Notes: a model not told the origin generated them from the sequence alone. 64,000 nucleotides of DNA from Streptomyces sp. NBC_01431 (GCF_036231355.1 NZ_CP109496.1:7068001-7132000), one strand, 5' to 3'; positions 26,584 to 35,380 are shown, numbered from the stretch's first letter. Numbers and translations are program-made.

Positions 26584-27603
26584 ATGGCTACTGGCACCAG
26601 GCTGCGCCCAGTGGGCGACCAGGACGTGCGACTGCGCCACACGGTGGTGCACGGGTACCGCCGGGCGTACCGGATCGCGGGAGAGGGGCCGCCCGTGGTG
26701 CTGATCCACGGCATAGGCGACTCGTCGGCCACCTGGGCCGAACTGATCCCCGGCCTGGCCCGCCGCTACACCGTCCTCGCGCCCGACCTGCTCGGCCACG
26801 GCGCTTCGGACAAACCGCGCGCCGACTACTCGGTGGCCGCCTACGCCAACGGAATCCGCGACCTGCTCGGCGTCCTCGGCATCGAGCGGGCCACCCTGGT
26901 CGGGCACTCGCTCGGCGGCGGCGTGGCCATGCAGTTCGCCTACCAGTTCCCCGAGCACGCCGACCGGCTCGTCCTGGTCGGCACGGGCGGCGTGGGCCGC
27001 GAGGTCAACCCGGTACTGCGCGCCGCGGCCCTGCCCGGCGCCGACCTGCTGCTCGCCACGCTCTCCTGGCCCGGCATGCGGCTGTCGACCCGGCTCGCCA
27101 TCGAGCTGTTGCGGCTGCTCGGGACCGACCTCGGCCAGGACGCGCCCGACCTGCTCAACCTCGTGGACGCGCTGCCCGACGCCACGTCCCGCAACGCCTT
27201 CATCCGCACCCTGCGCGCCGTGGTCGACTGGCGCGGCCAGGTCGTCACCATGCTCGACCGCTGCTACCTCACCCAGGGCGTGCCCACGATGCTGATCTGG
27301 GGCTCGCGCGACAGCGTCGTGCCCGAAGTCCACGCCCACCGGGCGCACGCCGCCATGCCGGGCAGCCGCCTGGAGATCTTCGAAGGGGCCGGACACTTCC
27401 CCTTCCACGCCGATCCGGCCCGCTTCCTTGCCCTGGTGGAGGACTTCGTGGAAACCACCCGGCCCGCCGACTGGAGCGCCCAGCGGTGGCACGACCTGCT
27501 GCACACCGGCCGCTCGGCCACCACGGCGGCCGACCCCGACCCTGTCTACGAGGCGGTCGTGGAGCGGGAGTTGAGGGTGGAGAGCGAACGGAGCGCCACG
27601 TAG
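26584..27603 (+). CDS. Alpha/beta hydrolase
   Basis: The 339-residue protein has the alpha/beta hydrolase catalytic triad: the oxyanion HGIGDSS (about residue 43), nucleophile elbow GHSLGGG (about 105), the acid in WGSRDSVVP (about 250) and the final histidine in GAGHFPFHA (about 276). It is a general hydrolase; substrate unknown. ATG 26584 has GGGGAGG six bases upstream, so the longer start at 26551 is rejected. It faces away from the secreted protein gene and is followed at a distance by the olsBA pair. Confidence 0.92.
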   Translation: MATGTRLRPVGDQDVRLRHTVVHGYRRAYRIAGEGPPVVLIHGIGDSSATWAELIPGLARRYTVLAPDLLGHGASDKPRADYSVAAYANGIRDLLGVLGIERATLVGHSLGGGVAMQFAYQFPEHADRLVLVGTGGVGREVNPVLRAAALPGADLLLATLSWPGMRLSTRLAIELLRLLGTDLGQDAPDLLNLVDALPDATSRNAFIRTLRAVVDWRGQVVTMLDRCYLTQGVPTMLIWGSRDSVVPEVHAHRAHAAMPGSRLEIFEGAGHFPFHADPARFLALVEDFVETTRPADWSAQRWHDLLHTGRSATTAADPDPVYEAVVERELRVESERSAT

Positions 27604-27735
27604 GCGCGCCTCTCCCCAGCCTCGGTACGGATGTGGTGCACCGGCCGGGCCGGACCAGGCCTGGCCGGTACTCGGCCCCGGTCCCTCGTCGAGTACTGCC
27701 TCCATCACCGCCTTGGTGATCGGCGTGCCCAGCCA

Positions 27736-27770
27736 CGCCGCGTCAGGGCAGGCAAATGCCCGACGCGGCG
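27736..27770 (+). terminator. Imperfect stem-loop between the hydrolase and olsB
   Basis: CGCCGCGTC-A-GGGCA (27736-27750) pairs with TGCCC-GACGCGGCG (27757-27770), leaving a six-base loop and one bulged A. It lies 133 bases after the hydrolase stop and 126 bases before olsB. It is probably a terminator, but a 5' leader structure for olsB is also possible. Confidence 0.6.
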
Positions 27771-27895
27771 TCGTGTGCAATTCACCCGGCGCACATGTGG
27801 CGAGCCAATACTCACTGCGCGAAAGCCACTGCGGAAACCACATAGGGACCACCCGGGATTCGACTGTGCACCACGTCGCAGAGAACGGCACGCCC

Positions 27896-28645
27896 ATGCT
27901 CTCGATATCCACCGCAACCACGGCCACCACCTCCTACGTCACCTCCATCGCGGACAGCGAGGAGCAGATCCGGGCCGCTCAGCGGCTGCGTCACCGCGTG
28001 TTCGGCGAGGAGATGGGAGCCACCCTCCCCACGACGCTGCCCGGCCACGACATCGACGCCTTCGACTCGATCGCCGACCACCTGATCGTCACCGACACCT
28101 CGACCGGCGATGTGGTCGGCACCTATCGGCTGCTTCCTCCCGGCCGCGCCCAACGTTCCTACTCCGAGGGCGAGTTCGACCTCACGGCACTCGCCGGTCT
28201 GCGGCCGTCGATGATCGAGACGGGGCGGTCCTGTGTGCACCCCGACCACCGCTCGGGCGCCGTCATCAACCTGATGTGGTCCGCGCTCGCCCGCTACGTC
28301 CTGCTGTCCGGCCACCGCCATCTCGCGGGCTGCGCGTCCGTACCGCTCCATGACGGCGGCGCGGCCGCCTCCAGCGCGTGGCTGCTCGGCAATGCCAAGC
28401 ACTCCTCGCCGCCCGAGTTGCGGGTGCACCCGCGGCGCCCCTGGATGCCCGCCGGGCCGGCCGGCGGCCGCCCGAGCTACGCCGACCTGCCGCCGCTGCT
28501 GCGCGGCTACTTCCGCCTCGGTGCCTGGATGTGCGGGGCACCCGCCTACGACCCCGACTTCGACGTCGCCGACTTCTTCGTGCTGCTCGACATGGACCGG
28601 CTCAGCGACCGCCACCGCCGCTACTTCCTCGGGGACACCCGGTGA
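27896..28645 (+). CDS. olsB: Ornithine N-acyltransferase (GNAT, OlsB-like)
   Basis: The 249-residue GNAT protein has EEQIRAAQRLRHRVFGEEMG, the ETGRSCVHPDHRSGAVI signature, and an HLAGCASVPL strand; all are typical of OlsB, which transfers a 3-hydroxyacyl chain from ACP to ornithine. This is the first step of ornithine lipid synthesis. The ATG at 27896 is favoured because the upstream frame is not conserved; a strong ribosome site is missing. The stop overlaps the start of olsA (GTGA), so the two are translationally coupled. Confidence 0.9.
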   Translation: MLSISTATTATTSYVTSIADSEEQIRAAQRLRHRVFGEEMGATLPTTLPGHDIDAFDSIADHLIVTDTSTGDVVGTYRLLPPGRAQRSYSEGEFDLTALAGLRPSMIETGRSCVHPDHRSGAVINLMWSALARYVLLSGHRHLAGCASVPLHDGGAAASSAWLLGNAKHSSPPELRVHPRRPWMPAGPAGGRPSYADLPPLLRGYFRLGAWMCGAPAYDPDFDVADFFVLLDMDRLSDRHRRYFLGDTR

Positions 28646-29439
28646 ACCCCTGGTCGGTGGAGGCGCCCTGCACTTCGGCCTGTGTGAGGGCGGCCACGCC
28701 CCGAGTGCCGCTCGGTGAGACCGTGCGCCGCTATGTGGCGCTCACCCACACCCTCGTCCGCGCCGACGCGATGGGGGAGCGGCTCGCCGACCCCCGGATC
28801 CTGCGCACCCAGGCCCACGCCGTACTCGACGCGCTGGGCGTCCGTCTCGAATCCGGCCCCTCCCTGCCCGGCCGGGCCCCGGGTGCGCTGATCGTCGCCA
28901 ACCACATCTCCTGGCTCGACGTCGTGGCGCTGCTCGCCGTCGAGCCGGTCACCGTCCTCGCCAAACGGGAGGTGGGCCAGTGGCCGCTCGTCGGCACGCT
29001 CGCCCGGCGCATCGGAACCCGCTTCATCGACCGGGCAGCCGTACGCGAACTCCCTCACGTAGTAGATGAGTTGGCGGACATGCTCCGCTCGGGCCGCTCC
29101 GTCCTGGTCTTCCCGCAGGCGACCACCTGGTGCACCGTGGCGGGCGGCCGGTTCAGGCGGGCCGCGTTCCAGGCGGCCGTCGACGCGGGCGCACCGGTGC
29201 GGCCGACGACCGTCGACTACGTCCAGCACGGCGAGCCCAGCACGGTCGCCGCCTTCCTCGGCGGCGACGACTTCACGACCTCGCTGCGCCGGGTGGCCGC
29301 GGCCCGGGACCTGACCGTCCGGGTCACCGCGCACCCGCCGCTGTGGGGGTCCGACCGCCGCACCCTGGCGGCGCGGGCCCACGCCGCGGTCACCGCCACC
29401 GTGCAGCCCGTGCACGCGGACCCGTACGCACGCGCCTGA
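28642..29439 (+). CDS. olsA: 1-acyl-sn-glycerol-3-phosphate acyltransferase-like (OlsA-like)
   Basis: The 265-residue PlsC-family protein has the acyltransferase signatures: NHISWLD (HX4D, about residue 90), a GTRFIDR substrate motif near 130, and FPQATT in place of FPEGT near 155. In the ornithine lipid pathway OlsA adds the second acyl chain to lyso-ornithine lipid. Together with olsB, which it overlaps by 4 bases, it forms a two-gene ornithine lipid operon. The GTG at 28642 is chosen for the overlap; the longer frame is out of family. Whether it also acts on glycerolipids is unknown. Confidence 0.9.
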   Translation: MNPWSVEAPCTSACVRAATPRVPLGETVRRYVALTHTLVRADAMGERLADPRILRTQAHAVLDALGVRLESGPSLPGRAPGALIVANHISWLDVVALLAVEPVTVLAKREVGQWPLVGTLARRIGTRFIDRAAVRELPHVVDELADMLRSGRSVLVFPQATTWCTVAGGRFRRAAFQAAVDAGAPVRPTTVDYVQHGEPSTVAAFLGGDDFTTSLRRVAAARDLTVRVTAHPPLWGSDRRTLAARAHAAVTATVQPVHADPYARA

Positions 29440-29467
29440 ACAGCGCCGGCCGCGCCCGGCGGGGCCC

Positions 29468-29473
29468 TAAGCT
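29468..29473 (+). promoter_or_regulatory. -10 box for a probable leaderless methyltransferase transcript
   Basis: TAAGCT ends 8 bases before the ATG at 29482. There is no clear ribosome site between, so a leaderless start is possible even though the gene is just 42 bp after olsA. Confidence 0.45.
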
Positions 29474-29481
29474 GAGCAGCC

Positions 29482-30189
29482 ATGTTCGCACCCCAGGGCC
29501 CCACCGTCCGTGAACTCGCCGTCCAGGCGCTGTCGTCCGTCGAGCACGGTTACGACCTTCTGGCCCCGAAGTTCGACCACACTCCGTTCCGCACACCGGA
29601 CGCGATCCTCCACTCCGTGGCCGCGGTACTCGACGGGCTCGGCCCCTTCGGGCGCGGACTCGACCTGTGCTGCGGCACCGGCGCGGGCATCGGTGTCCTG
29701 GAGGCGGTGTGCCGCGAGCGGGTCACCGGAGTCGACATCAGCGCGGGGATGCTCGCTGTTGCGGCCCGCTCGCATCCGGAGGCCGACTGGGTGCGGGCCG
29801 ACGCACGGGCCCTGCCGTTCAGCTCCGGGTTCGACCTGGCGGTCAGCTTCGGGGCGTTCGGGCACTTCCTGCCCCGCGAGCGGCCGGCCCTGTTCGCCCA
29901 GGCGTACGCCGCCCTCAGGCCGGGCGGCCGGTTCGCCTTCCCCGTCGTCGCACCGGCCCGGCCCGGCAGCCCCGCCTACTTCGCCCTGCTGGGCTTCGAC
30001 ACCGCGATGCGGGTGCGCAACGCGCTGTGGCGGCCCCCGTTCGTCATGTACTACCGCGGGTTCCGGCTCAGCGACATCCAGCGGGAACTCGCGGCCGCCG
30101 GCTTCGGCGTGGAGTTGTACGCGCTGCGGGAGCTCGGGCAGCGCCCGGACGGCAGCCCGCGCGCCCGGCTCGTGGTGGCGGTCAAATGA
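29482..30189 (+). CDS. Class I SAM-dependent methyltransferase
   Basis: The 235-residue protein has the SAM-binding fold: LDLCCGTGAG (motif I, about residue 56), the acidic GVDIS (motif II, about 78), and AVSFGAFGHF (motif IV region, about 115). It resembles UbiE/MmtA-like small-molecule methyltransferases. The substrate is unknown; a lipid is one idea from the neighbouring olsBA genes. It shares its last bases with a possible 36-residue ORF (ATGA overlap). Confidence 0.92.
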   Translation: MFAPQGPTVRELAVQALSSVEHGYDLLAPKFDHTPFRTPDAILHSVAAVLDGLGPFGRGLDLCCGTGAGIGVLEAVCRERVTGVDISAGMLAVAARSHPEADWVRADARALPFSSGFDLAVSFGAFGHFLPRERPALFAQAYAALRPGGRFAFPVVAPARPGSPAYFALLGFDTAMRVRNALWRPPFVMYYRGFRLSDIQRELAAAGFGVELYALRELGQRPDGSPRARLVVAVK

Positions 30190-30296
30190 GCCGACCACGG
30201 CGTCAGGACCCGTTGTGGAACACCGTCCGCGGGGTACGCGCGGGCAAGCGGCCGCAGCGGCCGCGGACCCGGGCGGGGTCCGGACAGCGGCTCTGA
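30186..30296 (+). CDS. Possible small basic protein, 36 residues
   Basis: An ATG overlaps the methyltransferase stop (ATGA, 30186-30189) and opens a 36-codon frame ending at 30296, just before the ribosome site of the next gene. The product would be very basic and Arg/Pro-rich (MSRPRRQDPLWNTVRGVRAG at its start). The overlap and the tight fit to the next gene support translation. Arg-rich GC frames arise easily by chance in this genome, and I know no homologue. Confidence 0.35.
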   Translation: MSRPRRQDPLWNTVRGVRAGKRPQRPRTRAGSGQRL

Positions 30297-30305
30297 GGAG
30301 ACAAC

Positions 30306-31895
30306 GTGAAGCGCACAGGCCTGGTGGCCGCCCTGGCGGTCGTGGCGGCGGCCGCCGTCGTCCTTGCCGTCGTCGTCGGCCCCTGGTGGTGGCTGGCCGC
30401 CGGGCCGCTGCTCGCGCTGGCCGCGACCGGAACGCACGACCTCCTCCAGCGCCGCCACTCCGTGCTGCGTAACTATCCCGTCCTCGGGCACCTGCGGTTC
30501 CTGATGGAGGCCGTCCGCCCGGAGATGCAGCAGTACTTCATCGAGCGCGACTACGACGGCCGGCCCTTCGACCGCGACACCCGCTCCGCGGTGTACGAAC
30601 GGGCCAAGGGAACCGCCGACCAGGACCCGTTCGGCTCCGAACTCGACGTCTACGAGCCGGGATACGAGTTCTTCACCCACTCCGTCGCGCCGGTCCCCGT
30701 CCCCGACGAGCCGCCCCGGGTGCGCCTGGGCGGCCCAGGCTGCTCGCACCCGTACGACATGTCCCTGCTCAATGTGTCCGCGATGAGCTTCGGCTCGCTG
30801 TCCGCCCAGGCGGTCCTCGCCCTCAACAGGGGCGCCAAGGAAGGCGGTTTCGCCCATGACACCGGGGAGGGCGGCATCTCCGAACACCATCTGCGCCACG
30901 GCGGCGACCTGGTGTGGGAGATCGGCACCGGCTATTTCGGCTGCCGCACGGCCGACGGGGACTTCGACGCCGAGGAGTTCGCGCGCAAGGCCGCCACCGA
31001 CAGCGTCCGCTGTGTCTCGCTCAAACTGTCCCAGGGAGCCAAACCCGGCAAGGGCGGGGTGCTCCCCGGCGCGAAGGTGACCGCGGAGATCGCCCGGGTC
31101 CGGGACGTCCCCCGCGGGCAGACGGTGATCTCACCCAACCACCACCGGGTGTTCTCCACGCCGCGCGAACTCGTCCGGTTCATCGGCCGCTTGCGGGAAC
31201 TGGCGGCCGGCAAGCCCACCGGATTCAAGCTGTGTGTGGGCAGCCGCCGTGATGTGCTGGCGATCTGCAAGGCCATGCTGGACGAGGACATCACCCCCGA
31301 CTTCATCGTGGTCGACGGCGCCGAGGGCGGCACCGGCGCGGCCCCCGTCGAATTCGTCGACCACGTGGGAACCCCGCTGACCGAAGGACTCGGCATCGTC
31401 CACAACGCGCTGGTCGGCGCCGGTCTGCGCGACCGGGTGCGGATCGGTGCCAGCGGCAAGGTCGCCACCGGCGCGGACATCGTCAAACGGCTGATCCAGG
31501 GCGCCGATTACACCAACGCTGCCCGCGCCATGATGTTCGCCGTCGGATGCATCCAGTCGCGGCGCTGCCACACCAATCACTGCCCGGTGGGCGTCGCGAC
31601 CCAGGACCCCCAGCGGGGCCGGGCCCTCGACGTCGAGGACAAGTACCAGCGGGTGCGGCGCTTCCAGGAGGCCACCGTGCACAGCGCCATGGAGATCATG
31701 GCTTCGCTCGGAGTGAGCGACCCCGCCATGTTGCGCCCCCACATGTTGCGCCGCCGCACCTCCTACCACTCGGTCGCCTCGTACGCCGAGCTCTACACCT
31801 GGCTCCAGCCGGGCCAGTTGCTCTCGCCCGCCTCGCTGCCCGAGGAGTGGGCCGGGTCCTGGAAGACCAGCGACCCGGACTCCTTCAGCGCCTGA
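30306..31895 (+). CDS. FMN-binding glutamate synthase family protein (GltB-like)
   Basis: The 529-residue protein has two N-terminal transmembrane helices (about 6-22 and 26-44) followed by a glutamate synthase FMN/synthase domain: NVSAMSFGSLSAQAVLALNRGAKEGG split over positions 155-185, the GGTGAAP FMN site near 340, and CIQSRRCHTNHCPVGVATQ carrying the 3Fe-4S cysteines near 415. It lacks the glutamine amidotransferase domain, so it is not a full GOGAT. Its substrate is unknown. The GTG at 30306 has GAGGAG upstream. Confidence 0.9.
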   Translation: MKRTGLVAALAVVAAAAVVLAVVVGPWWWLAAGPLLALAATGTHDLLQRRHSVLRNYPVLGHLRFLMEAVRPEMQQYFIERDYDGRPFDRDTRSAVYERAKGTADQDPFGSELDVYEPGYEFFTHSVAPVPVPDEPPRVRLGGPGCSHPYDMSLLNVSAMSFGSLSAQAVLALNRGAKEGGFAHDTGEGGISEHHLRHGGDLVWEIGTGYFGCRTADGDFDAEEFARKAATDSVRCVSLKLSQGAKPGKGGVLPGAKVTAEIARVRDVPRGQTVISPNHHRVFSTPRELVRFIGRLRELAAGKPTGFKLCVGSRRDVLAICKAMLDEDITPDFIVVDGAEGGTGAAPVEFVDHVGTPLTEGLGIVHNALVGAGLRDRVRIGASGKVATGADIVKRLIQGADYTNAARAMMFAVGCIQSRRCHTNHCPVGVATQDPQRGRALDVEDKYQRVRRFQEATVHSAMEIMASLGVSDPAMLRPHMLRRRTSYHSVASYAELYTWLQPGQLLSPASLPEEWAGSWKTSDPDSFSA

Positions 31896-31932
31896 GGGCG
31901 ATCGCCTCAACCAGGCGGTCACCCCGCACGGC

Positions 31933-31959
31933 AGCCCCACCGCACCAGGCGGTGGGGCT
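31933..31959. terminator. Bidirectional terminator between GltB-like and desulfurase genes
   Basis: AGCCCCACCGC (31933-31943) pairs perfectly with GCGGTGGGGCT (31949-31959) around a 5-base loop ACCAG. It sits between convergent genes, 38 bp from one stop and 11 bp from the other. Confidence 0.85.
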
Positions 31960-31969
31960 CCGTCGCAGG

Positions 31970-33244
31970 TCAGGCCGAGTCAGCCAGCCTCAGCAACGAC
32001 GCCACGAACTGGTCAACCTCCTCGGGGGTGTTGTACAGCGCGAAGGAGGCGCGAGCCGCCGCCTCAAGGCCGTAGTGGGCCAGGGCGGGCTGCGCGCAGT
32101 GGTGCCCGGCCCGGATCGCGATGCCGTCGCCATCCAGCCACGAGGCGATCGCCGCCGGGTCCTGCCCCGCCATGGTGAACGTCAGCACCGCAATCCGGTC
32201 GGGCGCCGAACCCAGGATCTCAAGGCCCGGCACCATCGCCATCGCCTGCTGTGCGTAGGCGGTGAGGCCCTCCTCGTACGCCGCGACCGCGGCACGGTCG
32301 AAGGACGTGAACCAGTTCAGCGCGGCCAGCAGACCGACCACCCCGGAGATGTGCCCCGTGCCGGCCTCCATGAGATGGGGCACCGGCGCGAACGTGGTGC
32401 GCTCGAAGGACACCGAGTCGATCATGTTGCCGCCGCCCTGCCAGGGCCGCAGGCCCGCGAGGACCTCCGGTTTGACGTAGAGCGCGCCGATGCCCGTGGG
32501 GGCGTACAGCTTGTGCCCGGAGAAGGCGTAGAAGTCGGCGTCCAGATCCGTCACGTCGACCGGCAGGTGGGCCACCGCCTGGGCGCCGTCGACCAGCACC
32601 TTCGCCCCGTAGCGGTGCGCGAGGGCGGTCATGTCGCGGACCGGCGGCACCGTGCCGAGGACGTTCGACGCCTGGCTGACCGCGACGAGCTGGGTGCGCG
32701 AGGACAACAGATCGGCGTAGGCGTTCTGATCGATCTGCCCGTCCGCCAGCAGCGGCACCGGCACGACGCGCGCCCCGGTCTCCTTCGCGATCAACTGCCA
32801 GGGAACGATGTCCGAATGGTGTTCCAGGACCGGTACCAGGATGTCGTCGCCGGGACCGAGGTTCGCCCGCCCCCAGCTCTGCGCGACCAGGTTGACGGCC
32901 TCCGTGGTGCCCCGGACGAACACGATGGAGTCGGGCGACGGCGCTCCCAGGAAGTCCGCGACGGCGGCCCGGCCCGCCTCGTACATCTCGGTGGCCTCGC
33001 GGGCCATGGTGTGCGCACCCCGGTGGATGTTGGAGTTCGCCGCACTGTAGTAGCCGGCGACCGCCTCGATGACCTGGCGGGGTTTTTGTGTGGTGGCCGC
33101 GTTGTCGAGCCAGACCAGCGGATGCCCGTTGACCGTGCGGTGCAGGATCGGGAAGTCCTTGCGCGCCGACTCGGGGGAGAACCCGGCCGGCTGCCGGCCC
33201 CTGCCCACCATGTCAGTGGGCCCCACAACGTCAGGAGTAGTCAT
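31970..33244 (-). CDS. SufS-type cysteine desulfurase, likely encapsulin cargo
   Basis: The 424-residue PLP enzyme has the cofactor lysine in SGHKLYAPTG (Lys245) and the persulfide cysteine in AGHHCAQP (Cys383). It takes sulfur from cysteine as a protein persulfide. Its first 25-30 residues precede the conserved ARKDFPIL and look disordered (MTTPDVVGPTDMVGRGRQPA); in encapsulin cargo proteins such tails can direct packaging. The gene overlaps the shell gene by 14 bp and has no ribosome site, so translation is probably coupled. Known 2A cargo desulfurases have much longer tails; this one is short. Confidence 0.93.
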   Translation of the reverse strand: MTTPDVVGPTDMVGRGRQPAGFSPESARKDFPILHRTVNGHPLVWLDNAATTQKPRQVIEAVAGYYSAANSNIHRGAHTMAREATEMYEAGRAAVADFLGAPSPDSIVFVRGTTEAVNLVAQSWGRANLGPGDDILVPVLEHHSDIVPWQLIAKETGARVVPVPLLADGQIDQNAYADLLSSRTQLVAVSQASNVLGTVPPVRDMTALAHRYGAKVLVDGAQAVAHLPVDVTDLDADFYAFSGHKLYAPTGIGALYVKPEVLAGLRPWQGGGNMIDSVSFERTTFAPVPHLMEAGTGHISGVVGLLAALNWFTSFDRAAVAAYEEGLTAYAQQAMAMVPGLEILGSAPDRIAVLTFTMAGQDPAAIASWLDGDGIAIRAGHHCAQPALAHYGLEAAARASFALYNTPEEVDQFVASLLRLADSA

Positions 33245-34628
33245 GGTAGTTCGACACCTCGACGTTCTGGAGCACCGCGATCGCGTCCTCCACGAGGACG
33301 GCCGTGTTGAAGTACGCGGTCATCAGATACGAGGTGATGCCCTTGTTGTCGACGCCCATGTTCCGCATCGACAGGCCGGGCTCGACCTCGTCGGGGACCC
33401 CGGCCGGGCGCAATCCGACCACGCCCTGCTCGGTCTCGCCCGTGCGCATGAGCAGGATTTCCGTGGTGCCGACCATGCCGCCGCCCGAGAACCTCATCTT
33501 GTCGGAGGGCAGCAGCGGCACTCCGCGCCAGGTGAGCAGCGGGCTGCCGAAGCGGGTGTCCGTCACCGGCGGCACACCCCGGCGGGTGCATTCGCGGCCG
33601 AACGCGGCGATCGCCCGCGGGTGCGCCACGAAGAACCCCGGCTGCTTCCACACCCTGGTCAGCAGCTCGTCGAGGTCGTCGGGGGTCGGCGAACCGGTGC
33701 GGGACTGCACGCGCTGACCGGCGGACACGTTGTTCACCAGGCCGAACTCGGGATGGTTGAGCAGGGCCGCCTCCTGCCGCTCCCGCAGCGCCTGCACGGT
33801 CAGGTTGGACTGGGCGCGGGTCTGGTCGATCGGGCCGTTGTAGAGGTCGGCGACCCGAGTGTGCACGCGCAACACTGTTTGCGCGAGCGTCATGTGGTAC
33901 TCGCGCGGCGCGTCCTCGTAGTCGACGTAGGTGCCGGGCAGTTCGACCTCGCCCAGGTGCCCCGAGCTGAGGTCGACGGGCACCTCCGCACCGGGTTTGA
34001 CGCCGTCGCCCGAGGAATACGCCTCCATCGCGGTGTGCAACTGCGCGCTGCGGTCGGCCAGTTGGGCCAGTGCGCTGCGGTCGGCGCACAGGGCCGTGCC
34101 GGGCGTGAGCGCCTTGACGCGGTAGGGCATCGGCTCGCCGCGGGTCCAGGCGCCGAGGTCGAAGAACTGGCCGTCGCCGGCCACTTCGAGCAGCGCGTCC
34201 TCCCCGTACCGTCCGGTGACGCGCTTTTCGGCACGGCCCTGTACGAGCACCCACAGCCGCTCCGCGGGGTCCCCCTCCTGGACGAGGACCTGGCCCGCCT
34301 CGAACGTCACCGGGGTGAAGGCGCCCGCGAGTTCGGTGAGCAGGGCGTCATCGGAGTCGCGTAGGTACGGCAGCTCGCGCAGGTCGCCCGGCATGACGCG
34401 CGGGGTGCCGTCCTCGTCGTAGGTGCTGATCCGGTCGTCGCCCAGGACGAAGGTGCGGCGGCGGTTGACGCGGTAGACGCCGGATTCGACATCCACCCAG
34501 GGCAGCGCGCGCAGCAGATAGCGCGGGGTGATGCCGCGCATCTGCGGAACGGTCTTCGTGGCGGTGGCGAGCTGCCGTGCCGCATCCGGACCCAGACTCG
34601 TCTGCTGGTTATTCACAGGAGCATTCAT
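33231..34628 (-). CDS. Family 2B encapsulin shell protein with cyclic-nucleotide-binding domain
   Basis: The 465-residue protein has an N-terminal arm (1-90), a cyclic-nucleotide-binding-like beta-roll at about 95-200 (FEAGQVLVQEGDPAERLWVL is its signature), and a HK97-type shell domain to the end (MTLAQTVLRVHTRVADLYN, GMVGTTEILLMRTGE, GLRPAGVPDEVEPGLSMRNM). This is the layout of family 2B encapsulins, icosahedral protein compartments. Known cargos are cysteine desulfurase, terpene cyclase and others; here the cargo candidate is the overlapping desulfurase. The ATG at 34628 has GGAGGT upstream. Whether the CBD binds cAMP cannot be told from sequence. Confidence 0.92.
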   Translation of the reverse strand: MNAPVNNQQTSLGPDAARQLATATKTVPQMRGITPRYLLRALPWVDVESGVYRVNRRRTFVLGDDRISTYDEDGTPRVMPGDLRELPYLRDSDDALLTELAGAFTPVTFEAGQVLVQEGDPAERLWVLVQGRAEKRVTGRYGEDALLEVAGDGQFFDLGAWTRGEPMPYRVKALTPGTALCADRSALAQLADRSAQLHTAMEAYSSGDGVKPGAEVPVDLSSGHLGEVELPGTYVDYEDAPREYHMTLAQTVLRVHTRVADLYNGPIDQTRAQSNLTVQALRERQEAALLNHPEFGLVNNVSAGQRVQSRTGSPTPDDLDELLTRVWKQPGFFVAHPRAIAAFGRECTRRGVPPVTDTRFGSPLLTWRGVPLLPSDKMRFSGGGMVGTTEILLMRTGETEQGVVGLRPAGVPDEVEPGLSMRNMGVDNKGITSYLMTAYFNTAVLVEDAIAVLQNVEVSNYHDYS

Positions 34629-34885
34629 CGGTACCTCCTCGTTGGGGTTGGACGAGGACCGATCGTGTTCCTGGGATGACGATGACCACAAGATGTCATG
34701 TGCCAGCGGCAGGCTTGAAAATGCCATTTCCAGGCAGCGAAGAAACGCTACACCGCAGGTCGGAGCATCTCCAGTGCAGGCAATAAGCGGCTCATTCTCA
34801 TCTGGATGTACAGGCTATTAGATCCTGAAAGGCCAGCTTATGGGAACGGTATTTCAGGTCGAATTAAAAGTCCCGCGACGTGAAT
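34629..34885. promoter_or_regulatory. AT-rich promoter region of the encapsulin operon
   Basis: About 34690-34880 is far less GC-rich than its surroundings (roughly half A/T by eye). It must carry the minus-strand encapsulin promoter. CCTGAAA at 34824-34830 and TTTCAGG at 34852-34858 form an inverted repeat with a 21-base spacer; it could be the terminator of the NUDIX gene that ends at 34886 or a protein site. No open frame looks coding, and -35/-10 boxes could not be fixed. Confidence 0.5.
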
Positions 34886-35380
34886 TCAACAGCCTCGGCC
34901 GTCGCATTGCCCACCGCCGGTCACATACGTGACGAGGCGTTCGAGGAAGAGTTCCTGGCCCTTGACGAGCAGCGGGGCCGCGGCGGCGGGCGACAGCCAG
35001 GCGAAGCGGTCCATCTCGGGGAATTCGCGCAGGGCGCCCGATCCCCTCGGCCATTCCATGGTGAAGACGCCCGGCACCGCCTCTGCGGGATCCAGGTCGC
35101 CTTCCAGGGCCCACACCGTCACGGTCTTGCCGCCGCGCTGCTGGATCTCGCCCAGCGGCACGAGCGCGCCCTCGGGTGCCGGCAGACCGAGCTCCTCCTG
35201 GAACTCGCGCCGGGCCGCGGCCTCAGGCTCCTCGTCCGGACCGTACTCACCCTTCGGCACCGACCAGGCGCCCGCGTCCCGCCCGGCGAAGAAGGGGCCG
35301 CCCATGTGCCCGACGAGCACTTCGACGCCGTCCCCGGCGTGGCGGTACACCAGGATCCCCGCGCTGCGTTTTCCGGTCAT
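34886..35380 (-). CDS. NUDIX hydrolase
   Basis: The 164-residue protein begins MTGKRSAGILVYRHAGDG and has a complete Nudix box near residues 42-65 (KGEYGPDE, then RREFQEELGL). The AWSVPKGEY motif fits the diadenosine-polyphosphate and mutator-type NUDIX groups, but the substrate is not certain. The ATG at 35380 is used; the longer frame to 35854 runs under the divergent gene. Divergent from the DUF6328 gene with a 102 bp gap. Confidence 0.92.
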   Translation of the reverse strand: MTGKRSAGILVYRHAGDGVEVLVGHMGGPFFAGRDAGAWSVPKGEYGPDEEPEAAARREFQEELGLPAPEGALVPLGEIQQRGGKTVTVWALEGDLDPAEAVPGVFTMEWPRGSGALREFPEMDRFAWLSPAAAAPLLVKGQELFLERLVTYVTGGGQCDGRGC

